A stretch of DNA of 64,000 nucleotides, taken from contig NZ_JACAOS010000017.1 of assembly GCF_013386165.1 (NCBI RefSeq), positions 62,001-126,000 on the forward strand. Direction: 5' to 3'. Made by a program: the position numbers and the translations under genes. Under the pieces are notes generated by a model. It saw only the letters and a program-made list of their open reading frames with translations. It ran no database searches and was not told the DNA's origin. This document shows, piece after piece, positions 50,191 through 59,142 of the stretch; the stretch's first letter is position 1, and each line of letters begins with the position of its first letter. This stretch comes from Pseudomonas gingeri. GTDB taxonomy: Bacteria > Pseudomonadota > Gammaproteobacteria > Pseudomonadales > Pseudomonadaceae.

Positions 50191-52266
50191 GTGGCTGAAC
50201 TGTCGCAAGTGTCGGTCACGGCGCTCAAGGGCGTCGGCGAGGCCATGGCCGAGAAGCTGGCCAAGGTCGGTCTGGAAAATCTCCAGGACGTGCTGTTCCA
50301 CCTGCCGTTACGCTATCAGGACCGCACTCGCGTGGTGCCCATCGGCGCCTTGCGCCCGGGTCAGGACGCGGTGGTCGAAGGCGTGGTCAGCGGCGCCGAC
50401 GTGGTCATGGGCAAGCGCCGCAGCCTGCTGGTGCGGCTCAATGACGGCACCGGCAGCCTGAGCCTGCGTTTCTACCATTTCAGCACCGCGCAAAAGGACG
50501 GCCTCAAGCGCGGCACCCATGTGCGCTGCTACGGCGAAGCTCGCCCCGGCGCCTCGGGCCTGGAGATCTACCACCCGGAATACCGCGCCATCAGCGGTGA
50601 CGAGCCGCCGCCGGTGGACACCACCCTGACGCCGATCTACCCCCTGACCGAAGGCCTGACCCAGCAACGCCTGCGCCAGCTCTGCCAGCAAAGTCTGGCA
50701 CTCCTCGGCCCGCGCAGCCTGCCGGACTGGCTGCCCCAGGAATTGGCCCGCGACTATCAGCTGGCGCCGCTGGACGAAGCCATCCGCTACCTGCACCAAC
50801 CCCCCGCCGATGCCGATGTCGACGAACTTGCCCTCGGCCATCACTGGGCCCAGCACCGGCTGGCCTTCGAAGAACTGCTCACCCACCAACTCTCCCAGCA
50901 ACGTCTGCGCGAAAGCCTGAAAGCCCTGCGCGCGCCGGCCCTGCCCAAAGCCCAACGGCTGCCCGGACAGTTTCTCGCCAACCTCGGTTTCCCGCCGACC
51001 GGTGCCCAGCAACGGGTCGGCAACGAGGTGGCCTACGACCTCAGCCAGCCGGAACCGATGCTGCGCCTGATCCAGGGCGACGTCGGCGCCGGCAAGACCG
51101 TGGTCGCCGCCCTCGCCGCCTTGCAGGCCCTGGAAGCCGGTTACCAGGTGGCCCTGATGGCGCCGACCGAGATCCTCGCCGAACAGCACTTCCTGAACTT
51201 CCAGCGCTGGCTGGCGCCGCTGGGCATCGAAACCGCCTGGCTGGCCGGCAAGCTCAAGGGCAAGGCCCGCGCCGCCTCCCTGGAACAGATAGCCGGCGGC
51301 ACACCCATGGTGGTCGGCACCCACGCACTGTTTCAGGACGAAGTGCAGTTCAAGAACCTGGCATTGGTGATCATCGACGAACAGCACCGCTTCGGTGTCC
51401 AGCAGCGCCTGGCCCTGCGCCAGAAAGGCGTCGGCGGGCGGATGTGCCCGCACCAGTTGATCATGACCGCCACGCCGATCCCGCGGACCCTGGCCATGAG
51501 CGCCTACGCCGACCTCGACACCTCGATCCTCGACGAGCTGCCGCCAGGCCGTACGCCGGTGAACACCGTGCTGGTGACCGACAGCCGGCGCTTCGAAGTG
51601 GTGGAGCGGGTCCGCGCCGCCTGCGCCGAAGGCCGCCAGACCTATTGGGTCTGCACCCTGATCGAAGAATCCGAAGAGCTGACCTGCCAGGCTGCCGAAA
51701 CCACTTTCGAAGAGCTCACCGCCGCCCTCGGCGAACTGCGCGTCGGGCTGATCCACGGGCGCATGAAGCCGGCGGAAAAGGCTGCCGTGATGGCCGAATT
51801 CAAGGCCGGTGCCCTGCAACTGCTGGTGGCGACCACGGTGATCGAAGTCGGTGTCGACGTGCCCAATGCCAGCCTGATGATCATCGAGAACCCCGAGCGC
51901 CTGGGACTGGCGCAACTGCACCAACTGCGCGGCCGGGTCGGTCGGGGCAGCGCCGCCAGCCATTGCGTGCTGCTCTACCATCCGCCGCTGTCACAGATCG
52001 GTCGCCAACGCCTGGGCATCATGCGTGAAACCAACGACGGCTTCATCATCGCCGAGAAGGACCTGGAGCTGCGCGGCCCCGGGGAAATGCTCGGCACCCG
52101 CCAGACCGGGCTCCTGCAATTCAAGGTCGCCGACCTGATGCGCGACGCCGATCTGCTGCCGGCGGTCCGCGATGCGGCGCAAGCCCTGATGGCACGCTGG
52201 CCCCAGCATGTCAGCCCGCTGCTGGAGCGCTGGCTGCGCCATGGCCAACAATACGGCCAAGTGTGA
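50191..52266 (+). CDS. recG: ATP-dependent DNA helicase RecG
   Basis: This 691-residue helicase reverses stalled replication forks and processes recombination intermediates. The wedge/OB N-terminal domain includes VALKGVGEAMAEKLAK-like sequence. Walker A is VQGDVGAGKTV-like (LIQGDVGAGKTV, about residues 290-301), then DEQHRFG, the MTATPIPRTLAM motif III and HGRMKP. GTG 50191 gives the standard family N-terminus; a GTG at 50152 inside oxyR is less likely. Confidence 0.96.
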   Translation: MAELSQVSVTALKGVGEAMAEKLAKVGLENLQDVLFHLPLRYQDRTRVVPIGALRPGQDAVVEGVVSGADVVMGKRRSLLVRLNDGTGSLSLRFYHFSTAQKDGLKRGTHVRCYGEARPGASGLEIYHPEYRAISGDEPPPVDTTLTPIYPLTEGLTQQRLRQLCQQSLALLGPRSLPDWLPQELARDYQLAPLDEAIRYLHQPPADADVDELALGHHWAQHRLAFEELLTHQLSQQRLRESLKALRAPALPKAQRLPGQFLANLGFPPTGAQQRVGNEVAYDLSQPEPMLRLIQGDVGAGKTVVAALAALQALEAGYQVALMAPTEILAEQHFLNFQRWLAPLGIETAWLAGKLKGKARAASLEQIAGGTPMVVGTHALFQDEVQFKNLALVIIDEQHRFGVQQRLALRQKGVGGRMCPHQLIMTATPIPRTLAMSAYADLDTSILDELPPGRTPVNTVLVTDSRRFEVVERVRAACAEGRQTYWVCTLIEESEELTCQAAETTFEELTAALGELRVGLIHGRMKPAEKAAVMAEFKAGALQLLVATTVIEVGVDVPNASLMIIENPERLGLAQLHQLRGRVGRGSAASHCVLLYHPPLSQIGRQRLGIMRETNDGFIIAEKDLELRGPGEMLGTRQTGLLQFKVADLMRDADLLPAVRDAAQALMARWPQHVSPLLERWLRHGQQYGQV

Positions 52267-52344
52267 TAGACCTCACAGTTTATAGACCATTGGGACGGCC
52301 AAGCTGGTTATACTGGGGAAATTGTAGGAACCCGGATACAGACC

Positions 52345-53745
52345 ATGACAGAAGTTGCCCTCATCGATGCAACCCCGCACACCCCGTCTGTGGTCCGGCT
52401 GCTGCTCGACAAGCTCGCCATCCGCTATAGCGAGGTCCTGGACCACCCTGGTCTGCCGGCCGCGCGCAAGGTCCAGGCCGTGCTGCTCGACGACGCAGTC
52501 GGCGCACTCATGGTCCTGTTCCCCCAGGACCAGTTGCTTGACCTCAATCGCCTGACCGAATTGACCGGCCGACGCCTGACCGCGGTGCCCACCGAACGCA
52601 TGGAGCGCATGCTTGGCAAACACAGCCTGCACTTGCTGCCAGGATTGCCAGGTTTGACCAGCTCGCCGTGCCTGTACGAAGAGCAACTGCTGCGTGAACC
52701 GAATCTGCTGATCGATTCCGGCGAAAACGGCCTGCTCCTGGAAATTTCCAGCGACGATTTCAAGACCATGCTGAGCAAGGCCAGCGCCGCCAGTTTCGGC
52801 GAGTCCGTGGCCAGTATCCGCCCCAACCTCGACCGCCCGGACGATGACCGCGAGGAAATCACCCAGGCCGTGCAAGCCTTTACCGCACGGCGCATCCAGC
52901 AACGCCTGGAAGCGACCATCGAGATTCCGCCACTGGCGGAAACCGCGCAAAAGATCATCAAGCTGCGGGTTGATCCCGACGCAACCATCGACGACATCAC
53001 CGGCGTGGTCGAGACCGACCCGGCGCTGGCGGCCCAAGTGGTCAGTTGGGCGGCCTCGCCCTACTACGCTTCGCCGGGCAAGATTCGCTCGGTGGAAGAC
53101 GCGATTGTCCGGGTGCTGGGTTTCGACCTGGTGATCAACCTGGCGCTGGGCCTGGCCCTGGGCAAGACCTTGAGCCTGCCCAAGGACCACCCGCAACACA
53201 GCACGCCGTACTGGCAGCAATCGATCTACACCGCGGCGGTGATCGAAGGCCTGACCCGCGCCATGCCGCGGGCCCAGCGTCCGGAAGCCGGCCTGACCTA
53301 CCTGGCCGGTTTGCTGCACAACTTCGGCTACCTGCTGCTGGCCCACGTCTTCCCGCCGCATTTCTCGCTGATCTGCCGGCACCTGGAAGTCAACCCGCAC
53401 CTGTGCCACAGCTACATCGAGCAGCACCTGCTGGGCATCAGCCGCGAGCAGATCGGTGCCTGGCTGATGCGTTACTGGGATATGCCGGACGAGCTGTCCA
53501 CCGCGCTGCGTTTCCAGCACGACCCGAGCTACGACGGCGACTATGCTGCCTACCCGAACCTGGTGTGCCTGGCCGTGCGCCTGCTGCGCAGCCGCAATAT
53601 CGGCTCGGGCCCGGATGAAGAGATCCCGGACGCCTTGCTCGAACGCCTGGGGCTGACCCGCGACAAGGCCGACGATGTGGTGAACAAGGTGCTGGAAGCC
53701 GAAGTGCTGTTGCGCGAACTGGCTTCGCAGTTCAGCCAGGGCTGA
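52345..53745 (+). CDS. YbaK/aminoacyl-tRNA deacylase-like and HDOD fusion protein
   Basis: This 466-residue protein has two parts. An N-terminal region (about residues 10-150) resembles the YbaK/ProX aminoacyl-tRNA editing fold. A C-terminal HDOD domain (about 190-390) shows IPPLAETAQKIIKLRVDPDATIDDIT, then VVSWAASPYYASPGKIRSVEDAIVRVLGFD landmarks. HDOD domains usually act in signalling without classical HD metal catalysis. Its role is unknown; it follows recG in Pseudomonas, as I recall for PA5346. Confidence 0.87.
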   Translation: MTEVALIDATPHTPSVVRLLLDKLAIRYSEVLDHPGLPAARKVQAVLLDDAVGALMVLFPQDQLLDLNRLTELTGRRLTAVPTERMERMLGKHSLHLLPGLPGLTSSPCLYEEQLLREPNLLIDSGENGLLLEISSDDFKTMLSKASAASFGESVASIRPNLDRPDDDREEITQAVQAFTARRIQQRLEATIEIPPLAETAQKIIKLRVDPDATIDDITGVVETDPALAAQVVSWAASPYYASPGKIRSVEDAIVRVLGFDLVINLALGLALGKTLSLPKDHPQHSTPYWQQSIYTAAVIEGLTRAMPRAQRPEAGLTYLAGLLHNFGYLLLAHVFPPHFSLICRHLEVNPHLCHSYIEQHLLGISREQIGAWLMRYWDMPDELSTALRFQHDPSYDGDYAAYPNLVCLAVRLLRSRNIGSGPDEEIPDALLERLGLTRDKADDVVNKVLEAEVLLRELASQFSQG

Positions 53746-53766
53746 AGCGGCGGCTGGAAGACCGCT

Positions 53767-53790
53767 ATCGCCGGCAAGCCGGCTCCTACA
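53767..53790. repeat. Single REP palindrome
   Basis: One arm of the GCCGGC-type REP (ATCGCCGGCAAGCCGGCTCC...) lies just after the HDOD gene stop, next to the following doublet. Confidence 0.8.
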
Positions 53791-53832
53791 TTATCCGTGT
53801 CGCTCGCAAAACCTGTGATCGACGCGGTTCCC

Positions 53833-53916
53833 TGTAGGAGCGAGCTTGCTCGCGATGGCGTCCGCAAGGACAGCGCAAGACTCAAAGGCCTCATCGCGAG
53901 CAAGCTCGCTCCTACA
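53833..53916. repeat. REP doublet, GAGCGAGC family
   Basis: Inverted copies TGTAGGAGCGAGCTTGCTCG and CGAGCAAGCTCGCTCCTACA flank a spacer between convergent genes. Same subfamily as 36639. Confidence 0.92.
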
Positions 53917-53946
53917 GGGGGCGGCGGCGTAGAGAGTTGTTGCGCG

Positions 53947-54330
53947 TCAGGCGGCCTTGGGCTTTTTCCGCGGCTTGAGGTACTTCATCAAGCCCTGGAA
54001 CCACATCACCAGCGCCGGATTGCCCTTGATCTGCACCGACTTCTCCTGAATCCCCGTCATGAACGCCAGTTGCTTGTTCTTCGCCTGCAACGTGGCGAAG
54101 CCATAGGCGGCATCCTTGAAGGCAATCGCAAACGCCGGCTCCGGATAAACCCCGGACCGACTGCTGATGCGCTGATCCTTGACGATAAAGTGACGGGCCA
54201 CCTTGCCATCCTGGGTCTGCAGCTGGAACACCAGGGCCTTGTCGGCCAGTTGCTGCTGGAAGGCGGGATTTTTACGACTGGCCCGGGCCATCAACAAGCC
54301 CAGTGCCCAGAGAAGAAAACGAAATTTCAT
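53947..54330 (-). CDS. Hypothetical protein, possible SCP2-like fold
   Basis: This 127-residue protein begins MKFRFLLWALGLLMARAS, a hydrophobic N-terminus that could be a signal or anchor. The rest, with VFQLQTQDGKVARHFIVKD, then AFAIAFKDAAYGFATL, and a tail NPALVMWFQGLMKYLKP, recalls sterol-carrier-protein-2 folds. The match is by eye only and weak. A basic PRKKPKA tail follows. Function unknown. A terminator-like hairpin lies after it at 54391, and the type VI secretion genes begin beyond. Confidence 0.65.
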   Translation of the reverse strand: MKFRFLLWALGLLMARASRKNPAFQQQLADKALVFQLQTQDGKVARHFIVKDQRISSRSGVYPEPAFAIAFKDAAYGFATLQAKNKQLAFMTGIQEKSVQIKGNPALVMWFQGLMKYLKPRKKPKAA

Positions 54331-54390
54331 GCACACAGCCTCGGCAGAAAAGATTAACGGCCGGCGCAGTGTAGCGCTTTACCTGAAGAA

Positions 54391-54430
54391 CGCCACCGAT
54401 CTCCCGCTTTACCCAGGAGATCGGCTGGCG
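54391..54430 (-). terminator. Terminator of the tagQ-end of the type VI secretion operon
   Basis: CGCCACCGATCTCC and GGAGATCGGCTGGCG pair with one bulge, 41 bases past the tagQ stop; TTCTTC follows on the minus strand. Probably the end of the operon transcript. Confidence 0.7.
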
Positions 54431-54470
54431 TTTAACGCTTATACCGACAAATTGTCAGACGATCCGCCAC

Positions 54471-55424
54471 TCACGCGTTCGGGCAAGGAACCGGTGCCCA
54501 GTCGCCCAGGTCCGGGTTCTTGCACATGCTGTTGACCTGGGACTGACCGCTGGTGGCCACGTCCTGGCTTACCGCTTTCTTGGCATTGGCGTCCTGGATG
54601 GTCTTCTCGGTAGCGACCGCCTCTTTAGGCACGACCGGCAACGCCGCCTTCTTCGCCACCTTCACCTTCTTGCCCTTGGTGGTGGTCGGTGCGACCACCG
54701 GGTTGCTATCGGCGGTTGCCACGGTGACCACGTCGGTACGCTGCACACCGACCTGACGCAGATCCTGCTCGTAGGCCTGGGTGTAATTGTTCAGGTCTTC
54801 GGCGGAACGCCCGTTCACCGCGACGATCAGGTCGTTGGACTCTTTCAGGCCCGAGACGATTTCCGCCAGGCGCTTGCGACCCTCGGCATCACCGATGCTC
54901 TTGGCCTTGCGCGCCGAGACCAGGCTGGCGAACTCACGCTGGTAGCAGCTCTGCGAGGCCTTGGCATAGGCCGTGTTGCGATCCATATCGGCAGCGCTTT
55001 TGTTGATGTCCTGGGCATAGGAGCCGATGCGCTGGTTGTCATCGGTGATCTGCTTCTGCTTCTCGGTGTAGTAACCCGCCGCACCACCCGCCAGGGCACC
55101 GCCGGCCGCGCCGATGGCGGCATTGCGACCGCGTTTGGCCGAGTCATCGCCGGTCAGCGCGCCAAGGGCGGCACCACCCAGGGCACCGATCACCGCGCCG
55201 GTGGCGATCGACTTGGTCATGTCCGAATCAGTCGCACGCAAGTGCTGCACCGGCTCGTAGCACGTCGGGTAGTACTCGACCTTGGTGGTCGCGGCGACTT
55301 TCGAGGTCGGCGACGTGGCACAACCGCCCATCAGCACGGTGCTGAATCCGGCGGCAACCCACAGCGCGGCACGGCACTTGGAGGTCGAAACAAGGGGTTT
55401 GTGGCTGGAGAAGATCATGTTCAT
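54471..55424 (-). CDS. tagQ: Type VI secretion lipoprotein TagQ
   Basis: This 317-residue outer-membrane lipoprotein has lipobox LMGGCATS and a glycine-zipper region (ATGAVIGALGGAALGALTGDDS, then AAIGAAGGALAGGAAGYY). A helical domain (about 150-240) and a Lys-rich linker follow. In H1-type systems TagQ anchors TagR to the outer membrane and is part of the signal chain that activates PpkA. It is the last gene of this cluster in the transcription direction, 79 bases after tagR. ATG 55424 has AAAGGGA upstream. Confidence 0.88.
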   Translation of the reverse strand: MNMIFSSHKPLVSTSKCRAALWVAAGFSTVLMGGCATSPTSKVAATTKVEYYPTCYEPVQHLRATDSDMTKSIATGAVIGALGGAALGALTGDDSAKRGRNAAIGAAGGALAGGAAGYYTEKQKQITDDNQRIGSYAQDINKSAADMDRNTAYAKASQSCYQREFASLVSARKAKSIGDAEGRKRLAEIVSGLKESNDLIVAVNGRSAEDLNNYTQAYEQDLRQVGVQRTDVVTVATADSNPVVAPTTTKGKKVKVAKKAALPVVPKEAVATEKTIQDANAKKAVSQDVATSGQSQVNSMCKNPDLGDWAPVPCPNA

Positions 55425-55503
55425 GTTCCCTTTTTTGGTTTGACTTGCCCGGTACGGCACCCTGCCGTCCGAGTCCCCTCTACACTCGCCGGATACCGAC
55501 CGC

Positions 55504-57231
55504 TCAAGACTTCTGGGCGGTCGACGCGAGTAACGCTTTCAAGATCGCCGCCGGGTCGGCCCGCTGTTGCTTGCGGTAATCCCCGACATGACGAACGAAC
55601 AAGGTGGCCCGTGCCACCAGGCTATTGCCGAGCACGGGTTTGCGATTGAGTTCTTCCTTGACCCGCTGGAACTGCGCCTGGATCACCGCATCGGTGTAGC
55701 GCGTGGCCGTTGCCAGGTTGTCGATATAGATCGCCACCGCGCCGTCCAGCGCGCTGGTGCCGTTCTCGATGGCCCCGGCAAACAGCTTGGCGGCGGCCTC
55801 GTCCTTGGCTGCCACGGCCTGCTGCTGGCTTTTCTTCAGGTTGGTCAGGCGGATGTTGTAGTTATTCACCGTCTCGGCCACCAGGGCCGCCGACTGGATC
55901 AGGTTGCCGGCCGCTTCTTCACGCTGGCGGGCGATCAGCGAGACGTTGCGCTTGAGCTCTTCGTTGACCTGGCCCAGTTCGGCTTGCAGCTTCGGGTCGG
56001 TGCTGGCGGAAATGATCCCGTCCAGGCGCTTGGTCGGGTCCTGGGCATCGTCGATGGCGTCGGTCAGGGAGGCCAGCCGACCTTCCTGCTGCCATTGGGC
56101 GAACAGCTCCTTGTAGCGCGAGCGCGGCGCCGAGAGCGCGCCAACGGCCACCCGGAAACCGGTGGTCTCGTTGCTCTGCTCGGTGCCATCGGCGGCGAAC
56201 AGCGGATACTCGCGACGCATGCCGGTGAACAGCGTGCCTTCGCCCTCCAGGTAGTTGCCGCCCTTGACCACAAAACCGCCGTAGGTGCCCTGGCGTCGCC
56301 CGGCATGCACCAGCTGGAACGACTCCTGGACCATCTGCGCAGCGTTGCCGATCACGTCGAACATCCCGATCGGGTTGGGCAGCTTGGTGCCGATCGGCAT
56401 CAGCCGCGCCGCCTGGCCGGTGCCGCCGGCCACCTGGTTGAACACCGCGTAGTCGGACAGCGGCCCATCGCTGTCGCTACCCGGCGCCCGCCGGGGAAAC
56501 AAACGCCCTTCCAGATCCTGGCGACTGACCGCCTGGGCGCCCCGGGCAGCGAACTCCCATTCGACTTCGGTGGGCAGGCGGACAAAACCCATCCCGCCAT
56601 CATCGGCCGACGAACCACGGCCGCTGACCGGCAGCAGGTCACGGTGATACTTCATCAGCCAGGCGCTGTAGACCGCCGAGAAACGCTCGGCGTCGAACCG
56701 CGACACCTTGACCTTGGGCAGCCGCCCGGCCACACCGCTCGGGGCGTCGCAGGCCGGCGCCGGCTCGCCGCTGGCCAGGGCTTGCGCCTGGGCCATCACC
56801 AAGGCGTACTGGCGCGCCGTCACCGCATACTTGCCGATGAAATAGAACATCGGCTTGAGCGGCGAGTCGGCGTCGGCTTTCGGCAAGGTCGGGGCAATGG
56901 ATTTCTGCCAGTCGCCGGGCAAATCCTTGAGGGTGAATTGACCGTTGATATAGTCCCGGCGATAACCGGAAATAAACGACTGCTTGTACCCGGCTTCATC
57001 CTCGCTGAAGGGATAGCCGAGGCTGATCTCACGGTCATCGAGGGTGCCGCGCGCCAGCACATAGACCGCCCGGAAAACCATCTCGCCCTCGCAGGGCAGC
57101 GGCAGGCTGATGTCATCGGCCAGGGGCTTGGGATTGTCGAGTTTCTCACTCGCCTCATCGGCCCGCGCCGAGGCACCCAGGCACAGGGAAAGGGCGAGAA
57201 CCGCCAGGGCCGCGCAGCGCAACTTATACAT
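55504..57231 (-). CDS. tagR: Type VI secretion regulator TagR (SUMF1-like)
   Basis: This 575-residue periplasmic protein has a signal peptide (about 1-24, LGASARA|DEA). A formylglycine-generating-enzyme-like domain follows (about 50-360), with FVRLPTEVEWEFAARGA and ETTGFRVAVG. A coiled-coil C-terminal part covers about 390-560. In P. aeruginosa TagR promotes dimerisation of the kinase PpkA in response to outer-membrane stress. ATG 57231 has GGAAGGAA upstream. Its start overlaps the tagS stop by eight bases. Confidence 0.9.
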   Translation of the reverse strand: MYKLRCAALAVLALSLCLGASARADEASEKLDNPKPLADDISLPLPCEGEMVFRAVYVLARGTLDDREISLGYPFSEDEAGYKQSFISGYRRDYINGQFTLKDLPGDWQKSIAPTLPKADADSPLKPMFYFIGKYAVTARQYALVMAQAQALASGEPAPACDAPSGVAGRLPKVKVSRFDAERFSAVYSAWLMKYHRDLLPVSGRGSSADDGGMGFVRLPTEVEWEFAARGAQAVSRQDLEGRLFPRRAPGSDSDGPLSDYAVFNQVAGGTGQAARLMPIGTKLPNPIGMFDVIGNAAQMVQESFQLVHAGRRQGTYGGFVVKGGNYLEGEGTLFTGMRREYPLFAADGTEQSNETTGFRVAVGALSAPRSRYKELFAQWQQEGRLASLTDAIDDAQDPTKRLDGIISASTDPKLQAELGQVNEELKRNVSLIARQREEAAGNLIQSAALVAETVNNYNIRLTNLKKSQQQAVAAKDEAAAKLFAGAIENGTSALDGAVAIYIDNLATATRYTDAVIQAQFQRVKEELNRKPVLGNSLVARATLFVRHVGDYRKQQRADPAAILKALLASTAQKS

Positions 57232-58429
57232 CTCTGATTCCTTCCGAAGCTTCTATCCGTGCCACGCGCCAGCCCCCGAGGGCGGCAGCCAGAGCACAGA
57301 CCGCCAACACACTGAAAAGTGCCAGCAGGTAATGGGGCAACAGCAGGTGACTGGCGTACTCGCCGGCCGCCTGCACGAACAAACGGTTCAGGCCCCACTC
57401 CGCCATGCCGTAGAGCACGCCACCCAAGAGCGCCGCGAGCAGGCCGCTGTACAGCGCTTGCAGCACCACGAACAGCAGCAAGGCGCCGGTGCCGAGGCCC
57501 AGCAGGCGCAGCACCGACAACTCGCGGCGCTTGCGCTCGACCGCCGCCAGGGCCCCGGCAAAGATCGCCGCAAAAGCCCCACCCAAGGCCAGGGTGGCAA
57601 TGACCCAGAACACGATGCCGAGGTTGCGACTCAGGGACTGCACCTGGGCGATGGTCTGGGCCTGGGTCGAAACCAGCAGGTTGCGCTCGGCGAAATAACG
57701 TCGCAGCGGCTCGACATCGATCAGCTCACGGGCGTACAGGCGAAACCCCGGATAGACCCGCTGTGCAGCGCTGCCCGGCGGGTCGCCGGCCCAGCCGAGC
57801 ACCGGCACGCCACGGCCGTCACGATAGTCCTCGGCAGCTTCCAGCAGGCCCAGCGGAGCAAACAGCGCGTCCCGCTCGAAAGCTTCCAGCGGCAACACCG
57901 CCTGGACCTGGATTTGCGTATGGCGGCTTTCCAGGCGACCGGCCACCTGCCGACCGAAAGACACCTGCAACCAGTCTCCGGCCTTCGCCCCGAGCTTCTC
58001 GGCGGCGGTCTGGCTGAGCAGCATCGCCGCCAGGCCCACCGGCGCGGGCAGGCTGCCGAGCAGTGGATCACCGGCGGCGGTGGGCAACATTTCCACATTG
58101 ACCACCGGCCCCTGGGCACTGCTCGACAGGTCGGCGGTCGCCGCAATCTGCCGGGTGCGGGGCAAGGCAAAGGCGACATCTTCACGCTGCCCCAGCCCGG
58201 CGATAAACGCCGCGCTGAAACGCCCGCCACCGAGGGGAATGATCTCGCGCACCGTCGGGTCGCGCTCCAGGCGTTCGGTCAGGCTGCTGACCAGGCCGAA
58301 CTTGAGGCCGAACAGCACCAGCAACGGCGCAATCACCGCCACCAGTGCCAGCACCGCACAGGCCGATAGCCGCCAGTCGGCGCGATAATCCTGCCAGGCC
58401 AGGCCGGCCACCAGGGCGGCGCGGCTCAT
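57224..58429 (-). CDS. tagS: Type VI secretion FtsX-type permease TagS
   Basis: This 401-residue inner-membrane protein has the FtsX-domain layout: an N-terminal helix (LSACAVLALVAVIAPLLVLF), a periplasmic domain, and three C-terminal helices with GLGTGALLLFVVLQALYSG. Together with TagT it forms an ABC-like complex that signals to PpkA. ATG 58429 overlaps the tagT stop (ATGA), and the tagR start overlaps its own stop, showing translational coupling. Confidence 0.9.
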   Translation of the reverse strand: MSRAALVAGLAWQDYRADWRLSACAVLALVAVIAPLLVLFGLKFGLVSSLTERLERDPTVREIIPLGGGRFSAAFIAGLGQREDVAFALPRTRQIAATADLSSSAQGPVVNVEMLPTAAGDPLLGSLPAPVGLAAMLLSQTAAEKLGAKAGDWLQVSFGRQVAGRLESRHTQIQVQAVLPLEAFERDALFAPLGLLEAAEDYRDGRGVPVLGWAGDPPGSAAQRVYPGFRLYARELIDVEPLRRYFAERNLLVSTQAQTIAQVQSLSRNLGIVFWVIATLALGGAFAAIFAGALAAVERKRRELSVLRLLGLGTGALLLFVVLQALYSGLLAALLGGVLYGMAEWGLNRLFVQAAGEYASHLLLPHYLLALFSVLAVCALAAALGGWRVARIEASEGIRDV

Positions 58430-59142
58430 GGGGTCGTCTCCAGGATCGCGGTGACACCGCCATCGCTGTCGCGCTGGCAAGCAATGCGCAGCAGCGGCAC
58501 GCCGAGTTCGCGCACCAGGGCTTCGTCATGGGTGGCAATCACGCAGCAGGCGCCCTGCTCCCGGGCCTGGTTCAACAACAATTGCATGACCCGTCCGGCA
58601 TTCAGCGGATCGAGGGCGGCGGTGGGTTCATCCGCCAGCAGCAGCCGCGGGCCATGGGCCAAGGCCCGGGCGCAACTGACCCGCTGGCGCTGGCCCACCG
58701 ACAGGGCCTGGGGTTTCTTGTCCAGCTGATCGGCGATTTCCAGTTGCTCGGCAAGTCGCTGGACACTGCCGTCGTCCTCCAGGCCCAACAGTCGCCGCGA
58801 CAAGGCGATATTCCCGCGCACATCGAGAAAGCCCAGCAGGCCGCCGGTCTGCAGCACATAACCGAGCTGCCGGCTGCGCAACGTGGCCAGGCGGTCGTGC
58901 TGGCCCTGGCGCCACAGCGCGGCGATATCCAGCGCACCGGCCGGTTCGTCGAAGGCGAACAGCCCAGCGTGGTCCGGTGCCAGGACCAGCGCCAGCAGGT
59001 CGAGCAAGGTGCTCTTGCCGCAACCGCTGGGCCCGACCACCGCCCATTGCTCACCGGGCGAAAGACTCAGGCGCGGCACCTCCAGGCTGTAGCGCTGGGC
59101 GCCTTCGCCCCGCGTCTTGCGCACCTCTCGCAGACTGATCAT
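58426..59142 (-). CDS. tagT: Type VI secretion ABC ATPase TagT
   Basis: This 238-residue ATP-binding cassette subunit has Walker A GPSGCGKST near residue 38-46. The signature is LSVGQRQRVS, and Walker B LLLADEPTAALDP is followed by the His switch ATHDEA. It partners with TagS. ATG 59142 overlaps the ppkA stop (TGATG); a GTG one codon earlier is possible. Confidence 0.92.
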   Translation of the reverse strand: MISLREVRKTRGEGAQRYSLEVPRLSLSPGEQWAVVGPSGCGKSTLLDLLALVLAPDHAGLFAFDEPAGALDIAALWRQGQHDRLATLRSRQLGYVLQTGGLLGFLDVRGNIALSRRLLGLEDDGSVQRLAEQLEIADQLDKKPQALSVGQRQRVSCARALAHGPRLLLADEPTAALDPLNAGRVMQLLLNQAREQGACCVIATHDEALVRELGVPLLRIACQRDSDGGVTAILETTP

